Under the pieces are notes generated by a model. It made no database searches, was not told the origin of the DNA, and worked only from the letters and a program-made list of their open reading frames with translations. Of a stretch of 51,005 bases of DNA, positions 15,714 to 23,575 are shown one piece after another. The translations under genes were made by a program, and so were the position numbers. Origin of the DNA: a virus; the IMG/VR virus record IMGVR_UViG_3300044827_000006, positions 1 to 51,005 of that record; one strand, given 5' to 3'. Positions within the stretch are counted from its first letter, which is position 1; each line of letters starts with the position of its first letter.

Positions 15714-16235
15714 TCAACCGAACTGGCCGATGATGAATTGAAATACCGCTAACTGTTCCACGTTGAACATTGAGCGCGTCTCGCTCACAGCTACTTCGAG
15801 CGGGTCGTTAGTTGTCACCTGCCTGTAATCCCCGCGCCTACCCGGCACATCCGCATAAAGAGTCGTAGCAGGTATGTTCAAGATCATGGATTCGAGCGCT
15901 AGACTATGCGAGTCCGAGTCGTACTGGAGTTGCGCTAACGCTTCTGTGCGCCCGTCCTTCGTATGCTCTGCCGCAACTTCGGTTTCAAAGGTCAACTCAA
16001 CCCGAACGTGATACCCGTCGTTTTTGCTGTCACTCGTCACCCTGCGCCGCACGATTCCTGTGTGCGGGAAGTCCGTCTTGATTCTTGACTCTGCCGTCTG
16101 GTAGAGCGTCCATTCGTCCGAGGTATCCAGTCCGGCCCACGCTCTGGCTTCATTCTTCCGGTCGTTACAAAAGCCCACGAGATTCGGGACTATCTTGCGA
16201 ACGTCAACGGCGGCAAGTTTCGGCTCCCATGTCAA
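15714..16235 (-). CDS. Probable tail terminator / tail completion protein
   Basis: A 173-residue protein with an alpha-beta pattern (IKTDFPHTGIVRRRVTSDSK; YHVRVELTFETEVAAEHTKD) that resembles minor tail U-type or tail-completion proteins in size and layout. It overlaps the preceding gene by ATGA and is immediately upstream of the tail tube region, where terminators are usually encoded. Assigned by synteny; no diagnostic motif seen. Confidence 0.55.
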   Translation of the reverse strand: MTWEPKLAAVDVRKIVPNLVGFCNDRKNEARAWAGLDTSDEWTLYQTAESRIKTDFPHTGIVRRRVTSDSKNDGYHVRVELTFETEVAAEHTKDGRTEALAQLQYDSDSHSLALESMILNIPATTLYADVPGRRGDYRQVTTNDPLEVAVSETRSMFNVEQLAVFQFIIGQFG

Positions 16236-16741
16236 AACGCAAACTCTCCCGCGTCAACAAAATCAAAGAAGTGGTTTACGTCTTTCACTATTCCGCGATT
16301 GATAATGCTCAAGATGCGTCGTATGTCACCCTCGGTTAAATCGTATTGCAGTTGTCCGCGCTTCTCCTGCTGGATGCGTCCGTAAAAAAGGTCTGTACCT
16401 CGCGCCATTCGGTCGTCTTCGGTGACGGAAACGCTGTGCGGGCCGCCTCTCGTTACCTCCGATTTAAACAATGCGTCCGTTCGCCGCATCGGCTCGTTGA
16501 GGACGCTATACCCTCGTCGATTCATTGCCGTGTAACGGTCAATCGTAGATTGTTTGCGCGTCCACTCCCTACCGTGCGGCCCACGCGTGCCGCGGGATGC
16601 GTACTGAGCACGCACAGCCGAGAAAACGACCTCTTCGACCTGGCCGGCAACGGGCCTAATGGGTGCGTGAAAATTCCGCTGGAGCACGACCGCATCACGC
16701 TCCAGCCTTTCGACGCCTTCAACCTCAATGGAGAAATTCAT
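16232..16741 (-). CDS. HK97 gp10 / virion-morphogenesis-like protein
   Basis: A 169-residue protein starting MNFSIEVEGVERLERDAVVL, the strand-helix opening common in gp10-like and Mu G-like neck or tail-completion proteins, with a basic middle (YASRGTRGPHGREWTRKQ) and a folded C-terminus. It overlaps both neighbours by four bases. These proteins join head and tail. The assignment rests on the N-terminal pattern, size and synteny. Confidence 0.65.
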   Translation of the reverse strand: MNFSIEVEGVERLERDAVVLQRNFHAPIRPVAGQVEEVVFSAVRAQYASRGTRGPHGREWTRKQSTIDRYTAMNRRGYSVLNEPMRRTDALFKSEVTRGGPHSVSVTEDDRMARGTDLFYGRIQQEKRGQLQYDLTEGDIRRILSIINRGIVKDVNHFFDFVDAGEFAF

Positions 16742-17235
16742 GCGATGCCTACCGGCCTGTACTTGTCACGCTCGCGCACAAGGTTGAGATAAAGAAAACT
16801 GCTCGCCTGCCCCCTTGAGTCCTGAAGATACTGGTCTTTGTTGACCGACCTTTGGACTTTAAGATCAAGGGCCGCGTAAATCGCTTTTCTCACGTCGTAC
16901 ACACTCCCCACGAAATACCCATCCTCAACCAACGTGGCCCCACCTGATACTACCGACCCATAATCATAACCAGGCCACGACGGCTCCGTGCTCCCTAAAG
17001 CGCCCGCTACGCTTACTCTGTATCGCCTGCCGTTCCCCACTGTCGGGATAAGCACATCACCGTACTGAACGGAAGCACCTGACTCCCAAAGAGCAGCCTT
17101 CACGCTTGCCAGAATGATCGCGTCTAAGTCTGAGTCCGGGTCTGGCACTTGCCCGTCTCCGTAACTCAGGCGCGGGTCAATGTCGGGCTGGACGGCCCGC
17201 TTGACTTCAGAGAAGGCGTCGGAGTAGTCAGACAT
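16738..17235 (-). CDS. Probable head-tail connector protein
   Basis: A 165-residue protein. It is mostly beta with acidic N-terminal part (SDLDAIILASVKAALWESG) and a C-terminal helix (SSFLYLNLVRERDKY). It lies between the capsid-associated genes and the gp10-like gene, where siphophages encode head completion or connector proteins. The segment GYDYGSVVSGGATLVEDGYF looks like a small carbohydrate-binding-type fold seen in some virion proteins. Function by position. Confidence 0.55.
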   Translation of the reverse strand: MSDYSDAFSEVKRAVQPDIDPRLSYGDGQVPDPDSDLDAIILASVKAALWESGASVQYGDVLIPTVGNGRRYRVSVAGALGSTEPSWPGYDYGSVVSGGATLVEDGYFVGSVYDVRKAIYAALDLKVQRSVNKDQYLQDSRGQASSFLYLNLVRERDKYRPVGIA

Positions 17236-17637
17236 CTACTTTGCGGACTTCTTGCTCGCCCCTGCCTTCACGGCCTTACCTTTTCCGTCTCCTTCATCCG
17301 TTGAGAAGGTACGACCAGCGGCGGGACTTTCGTCACCGTCAAGCTCAGAGGCCGTCGCCGCATCGCCGTCTTCAGTTCGATTGAAGGCCGGTGTGCCCTC
17401 ACCCTCTTTTATGGGTGTGGCCTCTACCCGTCCACCTGCATGACCTAACCCCGGCGTGACGGTGATGTGCGGCGTCTGCTCCGTGGGCGTCTCGTCTGCC
17501 AACTCAAGGCCGTGCTTTTTAGCGTCAGCGTCAGAGATGTGGCCGCCTTCCCCGACTAGCAGCTTGACTCCAGCTGCGGGGTCTTTCGTGGCCTTCCCTT
17601 GCTCATCCAGATAGACGCGGTGTTTGCTCTTGGGCAT
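17236..17637 (-). CDS. Acidic, low-complexity head-region protein
   Basis: A 133-residue protein with a small ordered N-terminus (KHRVYLDEQGKATKDPAAGV) and a long disordered part rich in Gly, Glu, Asp, Thr and Lys, ending KAVKAGASKKSAK. It lies between the decoration-like protein and the connector. Disordered, charged head proteins are often assembly or decoration factors. I do not recognise a family. Confidence 0.55.
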   Translation of the reverse strand: MPKSKHRVYLDEQGKATKDPAAGVKLLVGEGGHISDADAKKHGLELADETPTEQTPHITVTPGLGHAGGRVEATPIKEGEGTPAFNRTEDGDAATASELDGDESPAAGRTFSTDEGDGKGKAVKAGASKKSAK

Positions 17638-17647
17638 CTTCCTCTCC

Positions 17648-18214
17648 TTACTGTAGAAAATCGACCGACACCGGAGTGCCGTTTAAGGTGGATGTCAACG
17701 CGACGTAATTTCCGTAGATGTTCGTCGCGTCAAAGGCCATGTCAGCCTGCGAGTCTTTCACGCCGTTTAGGTAGACGTTCGAGATGGAGTTGCGCGAGAG
17801 CTTTACCCCAAGACCCAAGCGCGAACCCTTGCCGATGGAGACCGTGTCGGTTCCCGCGTGTGTCTCCGCCGGAAGGGCAATCGACGTGACGGTCTTGAAG
17901 ACCTTTAGCCCGGCGACCTCTGTCGCTCCGTTAAGAGCTATCGTCTCGGTGATGGTGTTTCCAGCCTCATCCGTACCTGTGATGACGACGTTTCCGGTGT
18001 TGCCCGAAGCGTTGCCTTTGGCGGTGACGTTTCTCGGCGTCGTGGGGCTTGTGATACCGGTCGTCACGGCGGCTTGTGGGCTGGACGTTAAAGCAATGGC
18101 CGCGTGAACTCCGGTGGCCGACGGCGCGCCGGGCGAGCCGAGCACCCTGTAGCGAGGTGTTGGTGCTTCACCCGATGCGCCTAAGATTGAATTGATTGCT
18201 GTGATGACTGCCAT
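17648..18214 (-). CDS. Head decoration / virion beta protein
   Basis: A 188-residue protein directly after the capsid gene. It is rich in Thr, Ala, Gly and short strands (NVVITGTDEAGNTITETIAL; ISNVYLNGVKDSQADMAFDA), fitting a beta-sandwich virion protein such as a decoration protein. No catalytic motif. Position two genes from the protease and capsid supports a structural role; the exact role is inferred. Confidence 0.6.
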   Translation of the reverse strand: MAVITAINSILGASGEAPTPRYRVLGSPGAPSATGVHAAIALTSSPQAAVTTGITSPTTPRNVTAKGNASGNTGNVVITGTDEAGNTITETIALNGATEVAGLKVFKTVTSIALPAETHAGTDTVSIGKGSRLGLGVKLSRNSISNVYLNGVKDSQADMAFDATNIYGNYVALTSTLNGTPVSVDFLQ

Positions 18215-18253
18215 CTCTTCTCCTTCAGAGGTGGGGGCCGAAGCCCCCTACCT

Positions 18254-19570
18254 TTAGAACCCACTATGGGCACAAAATGCAGCAGCGCGATAAATCAACA
18301 GAGCTTCCCGAAGTTCCGCGCGGATTGTCTGCTGATTCTTGATGAAGTCATCGTTGACCAGCCCGACCTCGACACGGATGCCCATGCGGCGGGCGATCTG
18401 GCTGTAGAGACGGTAATCCCCCGAAAGCGGAGAGCCGAGCGTAGCTGCTACGGTCTGAACCACAGGCACGCCCCAGATGCGTTCCGGCCCGGCGGTCGAT
18501 GGATCGCCCCACAGGTAGGAGCCAATCGTCGTCTGGAGAAGGCGAATGTTCATCCAGTCGGTCGGGTGGAAGATCACACCTGAAGGCTCCGCGAAGCCCA
18601 CAGTGCGAATCTTGTTGAAGCCCTTCATGACCGCTGCGGGTGCGTTGTCGGCCCCAAGCGCCTGCGTGTTGATGCCCGACTTGTTGTAGAAGCCCAACAG
18701 GTTCGGTGAACTACCGTCGCCGGTCAGGAGCGCCGACTCTTCGGCGAGCTGAAGCATGAAAGTCAGACGATCATCAATGAGTGACCTGACCTGCGGCACG
18801 TCCTCCAACTGCTGGTTGGTGACGTTGATGTAGTGGGCGATGACCTCAACGGCGGTCGTCCTGCGCGTCAGGCCGAGACCGGAGGCGGGCTTCGCAACAC
18901 CCTCTGCAACCCCGGCGGCGTTATTGGTGAAGGTCGTCTCCTCGACGTAATGGATGGCTGAATACTGCGTGTCGAACGACGGAATCAGGTCAGGCACCAT
19001 CGGACGGCGAGCCGCATACGGCACCAGACGAGTGTCGGGCGCATACGCGGGCGGAAAGCCGGTGGCATTCGTCAGGGGGGCCTTGATGGCATCTAAGACG
19101 CTCTTAAGCGTCACCTTCTCCACGTCCGCGCCAGTCTGAGCGGTCGGTGAAACGGTGCCGTCCGCACGCTTCAGCGCCTTGAACTCTGCGGTCTCCGTGA
19201 AGAGTTCGCCGAGCGATTTGGTGAGAGGCTGGGCGAAGAGTCCGTCACCGCCTTGCGGATGCGGGAGGCCATTGACGGGCGTGTTCTGCTCAATAAGCAT
19301 CTCCCTGTGCATCTTGAGCGTCTGCTCTGCGATGCCGCTCTCTTTAAGTGCCTTGTCGAGATTATCTTTGGCGGCGCTCATCTCGTCCCAAGTCTTCGTG
19401 AACTTCTCCCGTAGAGGCTCGTCCATGTCGAGACGGCCATCGGATTGGGTACGCTCCTGAATGAACTTCACCATCTGGCCGGTCTTCGCGGTCATCCATT
19501 CGTGCTTCTCTTTGACCGGAAGATTCTCGTAACCGGTGATCTCCGGCAGGGTTTCTTTGTACTGAGGCAT
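18254..19570 (-). CDS. Major capsid protein, HK97 fold
   Basis: A 438-residue protein. Residues 1-110 are a charged coiled-coil delta domain (KEHEWMTAKTGQMVKFIQER onward), which normally acts as internal scaffold and is removed by the prohead protease. The rest follows HK97-type capsids: LIPSFDTQYSAIHYVEETTF, LEDVPQVRSLIDDRLTFML, GVIFHPTDWMNIRLLQTT and WGVPVVQTVAATLGSPL with the C-terminal RAELREALLIYRAAAF strand. It follows the protease gene, as expected. Confidence 0.92.
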   Translation of the reverse strand: MPQYKETLPEITGYENLPVKEKHEWMTAKTGQMVKFIQERTQSDGRLDMDEPLREKFTKTWDEMSAAKDNLDKALKESGIAEQTLKMHREMLIEQNTPVNGLPHPQGGDGLFAQPLTKSLGELFTETAEFKALKRADGTVSPTAQTGADVEKVTLKSVLDAIKAPLTNATGFPPAYAPDTRLVPYAARRPMVPDLIPSFDTQYSAIHYVEETTFTNNAAGVAEGVAKPASGLGLTRRTTAVEVIAHYINVTNQQLEDVPQVRSLIDDRLTFMLQLAEESALLTGDGSSPNLLGFYNKSGINTQALGADNAPAAVMKGFNKIRTVGFAEPSGVIFHPTDWMNIRLLQTTIGSYLWGDPSTAGPERIWGVPVVQTVAATLGSPLSGDYRLYSQIARRMGIRVEVGLVNDDFIKNQQTIRAELREALLIYRAAAFCAHSGF

Positions 19571-19581
19571 CGCTTTTTCTC

Positions 19582-20703
19582 CTAAGCAGTCGCTACGTCC
19601 ATTCTCAGGATTTCCGCTAAATATTCGGGGCCGCTCTTCATGTGTTCATCCGTCTGTGGGTCGGCCTGTCCAATCAAGTGTTGGAGTCCATCCTCTAAAA
19701 CAGACACGGACTCTTTGACCTTATGAACATGCGTGTGCATCTCGACTAACCGCTCTTTGTTGGCGGCAGAGATGACGGCCCCTCTTTTTATGCGGAGTTC
19801 CTGAATTGACTTGAAACGCCCTGACCAGTCAGAGATGATCTCGGTCAGGACTGTTGATTTGCGTGTGAACGCCTCAACAGCAGCAAGCGCCGTCTCGGAG
19901 TGTTTGGCGAAGGGCAACCCGGCAGGCAGGTTAGCCAGTGACTTCAAAGGGGCTTCGCCCGCCCCGGTATCTTCTTCTGCGTCCTCATCCATCAGGCTCG
20001 CTTTGGCGCGGGCCGCGAACTCGGCAAAGATGGTGTCTAACGTGGCGTTAAAGTCGAACGCGACACCGGCGTCTTCCGCCATCTCGTCCATCATCTGAGC
20101 ACGCCACAAAGCGCATTGCAGCTCATCCGTTAAGTTGTAGATGGACTCTGAGCGTTCGGTATGAACATCCTCAAAGAGACCCTTTGTCGGCTTCGGCGTC
20201 TTCGTCTCACCCGATAGCATCTCGGCGTAAGACTTGAGGCTCATCACCTTATTTTTTGGCTCTGCCGGGGTTGGGGTGAAGGAGAACTCGGACGCCAACC
20301 AACGCTTGATCTCGCCGTCTTTGGCTTTGATTACCGCATGGGCCGGAGCGCCCGAAGACCACGCCAGCTTGCCTGCGGTAACAAGTTCGTAGACGTTTTT
20401 CTCGTACTCGTTCGAGAGGTCGAGGACAGTTTCGACGAAGACTCCGATGTCGTCTCGCGTAGCTTTGACCGCCGCGAAGATATGGTCTGTCAAATCCTTC
20501 GCTACACCCTTCATCGGCTGCATATGGTGCATGAGGCAATCGACACCATCACAGTCTCTTGCGCCCAAGTAGGTCTTAGCCGTGAAGTATTCGCCGTCTA
20601 AGTCTTTGCGCTCGGCATCGGTAAAACGAATGCCGTAGCCCCCGACCCGACCGTTGTCGTCGAGCGCCTTGAGACCGCCGCCGATGTAGACGAGTTCCGG
20701 CAT
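19582..20703 (-). CDS. Prohead protease (S78-type fold) with C-terminal extension
   Basis: A 373-residue protein. The first 150 residues fit a caudovirus prohead serine protease: GGYGIRFTDAERKDLDGEYF, a His in LMHHMQPM (59-60) and a Ser in AWSSGAPAH (116-117), the His and Ser of the expected catalytic pair. The longer C-terminal part is helical and acidic (QCALWRAQMMDEMAEDAGV), possibly scaffold-like. It lies between the portal module and the capsid gene. The enzyme should remove the capsid delta domain during head maturation. Confidence 0.75.
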   Translation of the reverse strand: MPELVYIGGGLKALDDNGRVGGYGIRFTDAERKDLDGEYFTAKTYLGARDCDGVDCLMHHMQPMKGVAKDLTDHIFAAVKATRDDIGVFVETVLDLSNEYEKNVYELVTAGKLAWSSGAPAHAVIKAKDGEIKRWLASEFSFTPTPAEPKNKVMSLKSYAEMLSGETKTPKPTKGLFEDVHTERSESIYNLTDELQCALWRAQMMDEMAEDAGVAFDFNATLDTIFAEFAARAKASLMDEDAEEDTGAGEAPLKSLANLPAGLPFAKHSETALAAVEAFTRKSTVLTEIISDWSGRFKSIQELRIKRGAVISAANKERLVEMHTHVHKVKESVSVLEDGLQHLIGQADPQTDEHMKSGPEYLAEILRMDVATA

Positions 20704-20705
20704 GT

Positions 20706-21050
20706 TTATCCCTTCGTCGAGAGTGTCCGAAGGCGCGCGTTCTCTTCCCGAAGCTTCTCCACTTCAGTCCGCTGGTCTTTGTACTTCTCGGGATTCAAGA
20801 AGAGGTCGGCTTCACGCGCCCCTATCTCTTTCGCCTCCGACTCCTTCAGTCCACTCGCCAGCCGAGCGTAGATACCGACCTGTTGGGTCTTATCGCCGTC
20901 GCGCTTCTCGATAATATCGACACGCTTGAAGGACTTGGCCTGTCGGTCGAGCGAGTTCTGCGGAGGGGCGTAGTCGATAAAAGAGTTGAGCTGGTCGGTA
21001 CGAATGGAGATGGGTTCCGCGCCGCGTTCAATCAGAATGGCTGTCTGCAT
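20706..21050 (-). CDS. Small head-module protein with C-terminal coiled coil
   Basis: A 114-residue protein from ATG 21050 (MQTAILIERGAEPISIRTDQ), chosen because GAGGAAA lies upstream; the frame extends to 21095 but that part is the terminator hairpin. The N-terminal half is mixed beta, the last 30 residues a coiled coil (RTEVEKLREENARLRTL). It lies just before the protease. Could be a scaffold or head-assembly factor; no family recognised. Confidence 0.6.
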   Translation of the reverse strand: MQTAILIERGAEPISIRTDQLNSFIDYAPPQNSLDRQAKSFKRVDIIEKRDGDKTQQVGIYARLASGLKESEAKEIGAREADLFLNPEKYKDQRTEVEKLREENARLRTLSTKG

Positions 21051-21076
21051 GTGCTGTTTTTCCTCGTGGGCAAACG

Positions 21077-21180
21077 AAAAAACGCCCACCGGCATACAAG
21101 ATGCACAGTGAGCGTTTCCACTCGCGTTAGATTTTAAGAGGCGCGGCCTACACCCAACTCAAGGCGGGGTTCGGTCACGC
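21077..21180 (-). promoter_or_regulatory. Terminator with partial attenuator-like leader, copy C
   Basis: On the minus strand GCGTGACCG (21180-21172) matches the centre of the A/B core, followed about 60 bases later by an 11-bp hairpin (21106-21116 with 21081-21091, two G-U pairs, inner 4-bp stem 21101-21104 / 21092-21095) and six T. The terminator is convincing; homology to A and B is only the GTGACC core. A 14-codon frame begins at GTG 21178. Confidence 0.5.
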
Positions 21181-21184
21181 GGGA

Positions 21185-21382
21185 TTATGATACTACAGAT
21201 TCTTTCGTTGCGTGCAACAATTTCTCAAGATATTTTAAATCAATCCGAACCGTATGTCGCTCACCGCTATGCTTAACGGTGTAAACGAGAGCGCCGTCAA
21301 TAATGCGTCCAGCGTGCCCACCGCACTTCTTACATGCGACAGTCAACTCAGGACGCTCTACCTGTCTAGAATCGACACTCAT
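21185..21382 (-). CDS. Small zinc-ribbon-like protein
   Basis: A 65-residue protein with one CKKCGG motif (residues 17-21) and a beta-helix remainder (GALVYTVKHSGERHTVRI). With only one C-x-x-C it may bind zinc as a dimer or with His residues. It overlaps the preceding small zinc protein by ATGA. Such small zinc proteins cluster here between portal and head genes; role unknown. Confidence 0.6.
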   Translation of the reverse strand: MSVDSRQVERPELTVACKKCGGHAGRIIDGALVYTVKHSGERHTVRIDLKYLEKLLHATKESVVS

Positions 21383-21483
21383 TTATCTTTCCGCTTCGGG
21401 TCTATCACCTTCTCGCACACCGGACACTTGTTAGCCTTGCGGTCGATGTCTTCCAGTTTGAATCCACAGCGAGAACATTTCAT
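21379..21483 (-). CDS. Tiny rubredoxin-like zinc-ribbon protein
   Basis: A 34-residue frame with C-x-x-C twice (MKCSRCGFK and NKCPVCEKV), the full ligand set of a minimal zinc ribbon. Its ATG is shared with the upstream stop (TTATGA) and its stop overlaps the next start (ATGA), so it is tiled tightly between two real genes. That tiling and the complete motif support it despite its size. Function unknown. Confidence 0.75.
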   Translation of the reverse strand: MKCSRCGFKLEDIDRKANKCPVCEKVIDPKRKDK

Positions 21484-21686
21484 AACACCTCCGCTAAAGT
21501 AACCATCCCGTTCAAGATTTGACGCGCACCGCAAGGCTTGCACATGACCTGTTCAGCCGCACTGGCTTCTTTAAGTAGCAAGGCCACCTCCGGCCCGCAC
21601 TCACAGGGTAAATCCGCCGCATCTACCACGGCCCTGTAATCCTCGCGCGTCGGCTCACTAATAAGCGGTATCGCTGGCTCCCTCAT
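21480..21686 (-). CDS. Small Cys-containing protein
   Basis: A 68-residue protein with PCECGPE (residues 27-31) and MCKPCGARQ (48-53), four ligands of a probable zinc site, ending in a short helix. It sits between the portal gene and the tiny zinc ribbon and overlaps the latter. No known family. Confidence 0.65.
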   Translation of the reverse strand: MREPAIPLISEPTREDYRAVVDAADLPCECGPEVALLLKEASAAEQVMCKPCGARQILNGMVTLAEVL

Positions 21687-21692
21687 TCCTTC

Positions 21693-23090
21693 TCACGTCC
21701 TTCCGTGGCCGTTGCTTGCGAACTCTGTTGACTTGGCAGGCTCCGGCTGCTGCCCGCTCCCTGTTGTATTCAGGGGGTCTTCGCCGGGCTGAAGTAGTGA
21801 CCCTCCGCGTGGGTCAAAGAACACATCGTCAGTTCCATCCGTCGCTACTGGCAATCCAACGGCAGACCGTGCCTCTGACCTCTTCGCAATGCCGAAGCTG
21901 TAAAGTTTCGCAAACCTCTCCGCGCGCTTATTCGCGTCTTCCTGTAGGGCCTGAACGCCCGAAAGGTCATGCGCCACATACCGACTCTCGTTCTTCTCGA
22001 AGTCGGGTAGTAACTGTTTCGTCAGGTCGCGTTCAATATCTTTCCACAGTGGAGTTAGAAAGCTCTGATAGGCCATCTCCGCTGCCTGTTGATAATTGGA
22101 ATAGGTTGAGCGCTCAAGATGCGCCCCAAAGCCCAAGACCATGCCGGGAATGCCTAAGACAGAGGCCACGCGCTCCTCCGGTAATCTCCTGAGAGACTTT
22201 AAATCCATCTTGCGCGGTTCAAACCCGAGTTCCTTGATTTCGAGCGAGCCGGTTAGAAATAAAGGCTTGCCCCTCTCGTCACCGGATGAGCGTCTGACGA
22301 GTTCGGCCTTGACCTGCTCCCGCGTGGGATCGTCAATCACTACGCCCTCTTTAGGAACGATAACGTAAGGGGGAACGCCCGAGTTCTTCATCAATAGAGC
22401 CGAGTAGTTTGAAGTCTCGTTGTCGGCGTAGATTTCACGAAGTAGTGAGCCGACAGGCGAGAGTCCGCGCCTGACGTTATAAGGGTCTGTGCCATTACGA
22501 AAATGGACGATGTCTTCGGGTGCAACCTGAAACAGTTCTCCGTCTACTCGGTATTCGTAATAGGAGACATAAATGGTCTTATCGTTGAGAGGATGTCTCG
22601 GTATCAACATCCAGTGAGGAATATAGACAAGGCCGATTACCTGATTGAATTTGTTTCTCAGTTTGTAGAAGTAAACATTCCCATCAACGATCCACGATAG
22701 AGAGAAAGCTTTCCACAATGTAGAGCTGCCGTAATAAGAATTTGGGTTGTTCAGGAGTTTGACTAATGGATGATTGGTGACAACGGATGAATCGCCTTTC
22801 TCCTTCGACTCCTTGACCTCAAGCATCGGCTCCGTAATAGCATTACCCGTCCAGCGGACAGCGGCCATGATGAGCGACGAAGATGTGAGGTCGCCTACCT
22901 CAGAGGCATAGTCAACCTTCGTATTCTTAAAGTACGGCCCTGAGCCAATCCAGCCCGGCCAGCCCGATAGACCTCCGCCCCCATAGCCGTAGCTCTGGCT
23001 GGACGAGAAACTAAAGTCGCCCTTGAGGGTCTTCCATGCCGCAGAAAGGCGGTCGGCCAATCCGGGCCTGATTTCCAGTTCGGTGCTCAT
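21693..23090 (-). CDS. Portal protein
   Basis: A 465-residue protein from ATG 23090, which overlaps the upstream stop (ATGA). It follows the HK97-type portal pattern: SSLIMAAVRWTGNAITEPML, HPLVKLLNNPNSYYGSSTLW, LSWIVDGNVYFYKLRN, the EDIVHFRNGTDPYNVRRGLS motif, the LRRLPEERVASVLGIPG helix and a Pro/Gly-rich C-terminal tail. It forms the dodecameric ring at the head vertex through which DNA is packaged. It lies two small genes after the large terminase. Confidence 0.92.
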   Translation of the reverse strand: MSTELEIRPGLADRLSAAWKTLKGDFSFSSSQSYGYGGGGLSGWPGWIGSGPYFKNTKVDYASEVGDLTSSSLIMAAVRWTGNAITEPMLEVKESKEKGDSSVVTNHPLVKLLNNPNSYYGSSTLWKAFSLSWIVDGNVYFYKLRNKFNQVIGLVYIPHWMLIPRHPLNDKTIYVSYYEYRVDGELFQVAPEDIVHFRNGTDPYNVRRGLSPVGSLLREIYADNETSNYSALLMKNSGVPPYVIVPKEGVVIDDPTREQVKAELVRRSSGDERGKPLFLTGSLEIKELGFEPRKMDLKSLRRLPEERVASVLGIPGMVLGFGAHLERSTYSNYQQAAEMAYQSFLTPLWKDIERDLTKQLLPDFEKNESRYVAHDLSGVQALQEDANKRAERFAKLYSFGIAKRSEARSAVGLPVATDGTDDVFFDPRGGSLLQPGEDPLNTTGSGQQPEPAKSTEFASNGHGRT

Positions 23091-23311
23091 TGTGTCTCCG
23101 TACTCTCCGCAAGAGATGCGCGCAGTTGCATCACAGACTCCAATGTAGCGCGAGCGCACTCAAGTGCGCGAATGCGTTGAAACAGATGCTTCTCGTAGTC
23201 AGATTGCTTTGCTATAAAGTCAATCTGAAGACGCGACACCTTCTCCATCTCACCCTCGGCGTCAACGATAGCCTCCGACACGGCTTGCAACTGTCGTTCA
23301 ATCGGTAGCAT
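23087..23311 (-). CDS. Small coiled-coil protein before the portal
   Basis: A 74-residue, almost entirely helical protein (RQLQAVSEAIVDAEGEMEKV and IRALECARATLESVMQLRAS). It overlaps the portal start by four bases and follows the gene at 23321 closely. Likely an assembly cofactor or structural adaptor; no family recognised. Confidence 0.6.
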   Translation of the reverse strand: MLPIERQLQAVSEAIVDAEGEMEKVSRLQIDFIAKQSDYEKHLFQRIRALECARATLESVMQLRASLAESTETQ

Positions 23312-23320
23312 CTTCTCTCC

Positions 23321-23575
23321 TCAACCGAGCATCAACTTCGACACTCCCTGCACTTCGATAATACGAACGCTCCCCCATCCCGCTTCTTTGTAGCGACGGA
23401 CGAGTTCATTGCGGACGTTCTCGTTCTCAAGCTTCCCGCTCAAGCTGTATTGAACGCCCCTCAACTGCTCCCGAGAGAGCCTTGACAGATACTCATCGAT
23501 CTCTTTTTCCAGAGATACGACTTTCTTCTCTTCGTCTTCAGTGAGTCCGCCTAATTCGTTTGGGCTGAGTGCCAT
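23321..23575 (-). CDS. Small charged protein after the terminase
   Basis: An 84-residue protein, acidic and helical at the start (LTEDEEKKVVSLEKEIDEYL), with a short strand-rich end (WGSVRIIEVQGVSKLMLG). Its start overlaps the stop of the large terminase by one base. Position suggests packaging or head-assembly; no family recognised. Confidence 0.6.
   Translation of the reverse strand: MALSPNELGGLTEDEEKKVVSLEKEIDEYLSRLSREQLRGVQYSLSGKLENENVRNELVRRYKEAGWGSVRIIEVQGVSKLMLG

Noticed and set aside
15394-15717. Arg-rich 107-codon minus-strand frame
   Set aside because: Shadow of the better-supported frame at 15413-15691, which has a ribosome site and normal composition.
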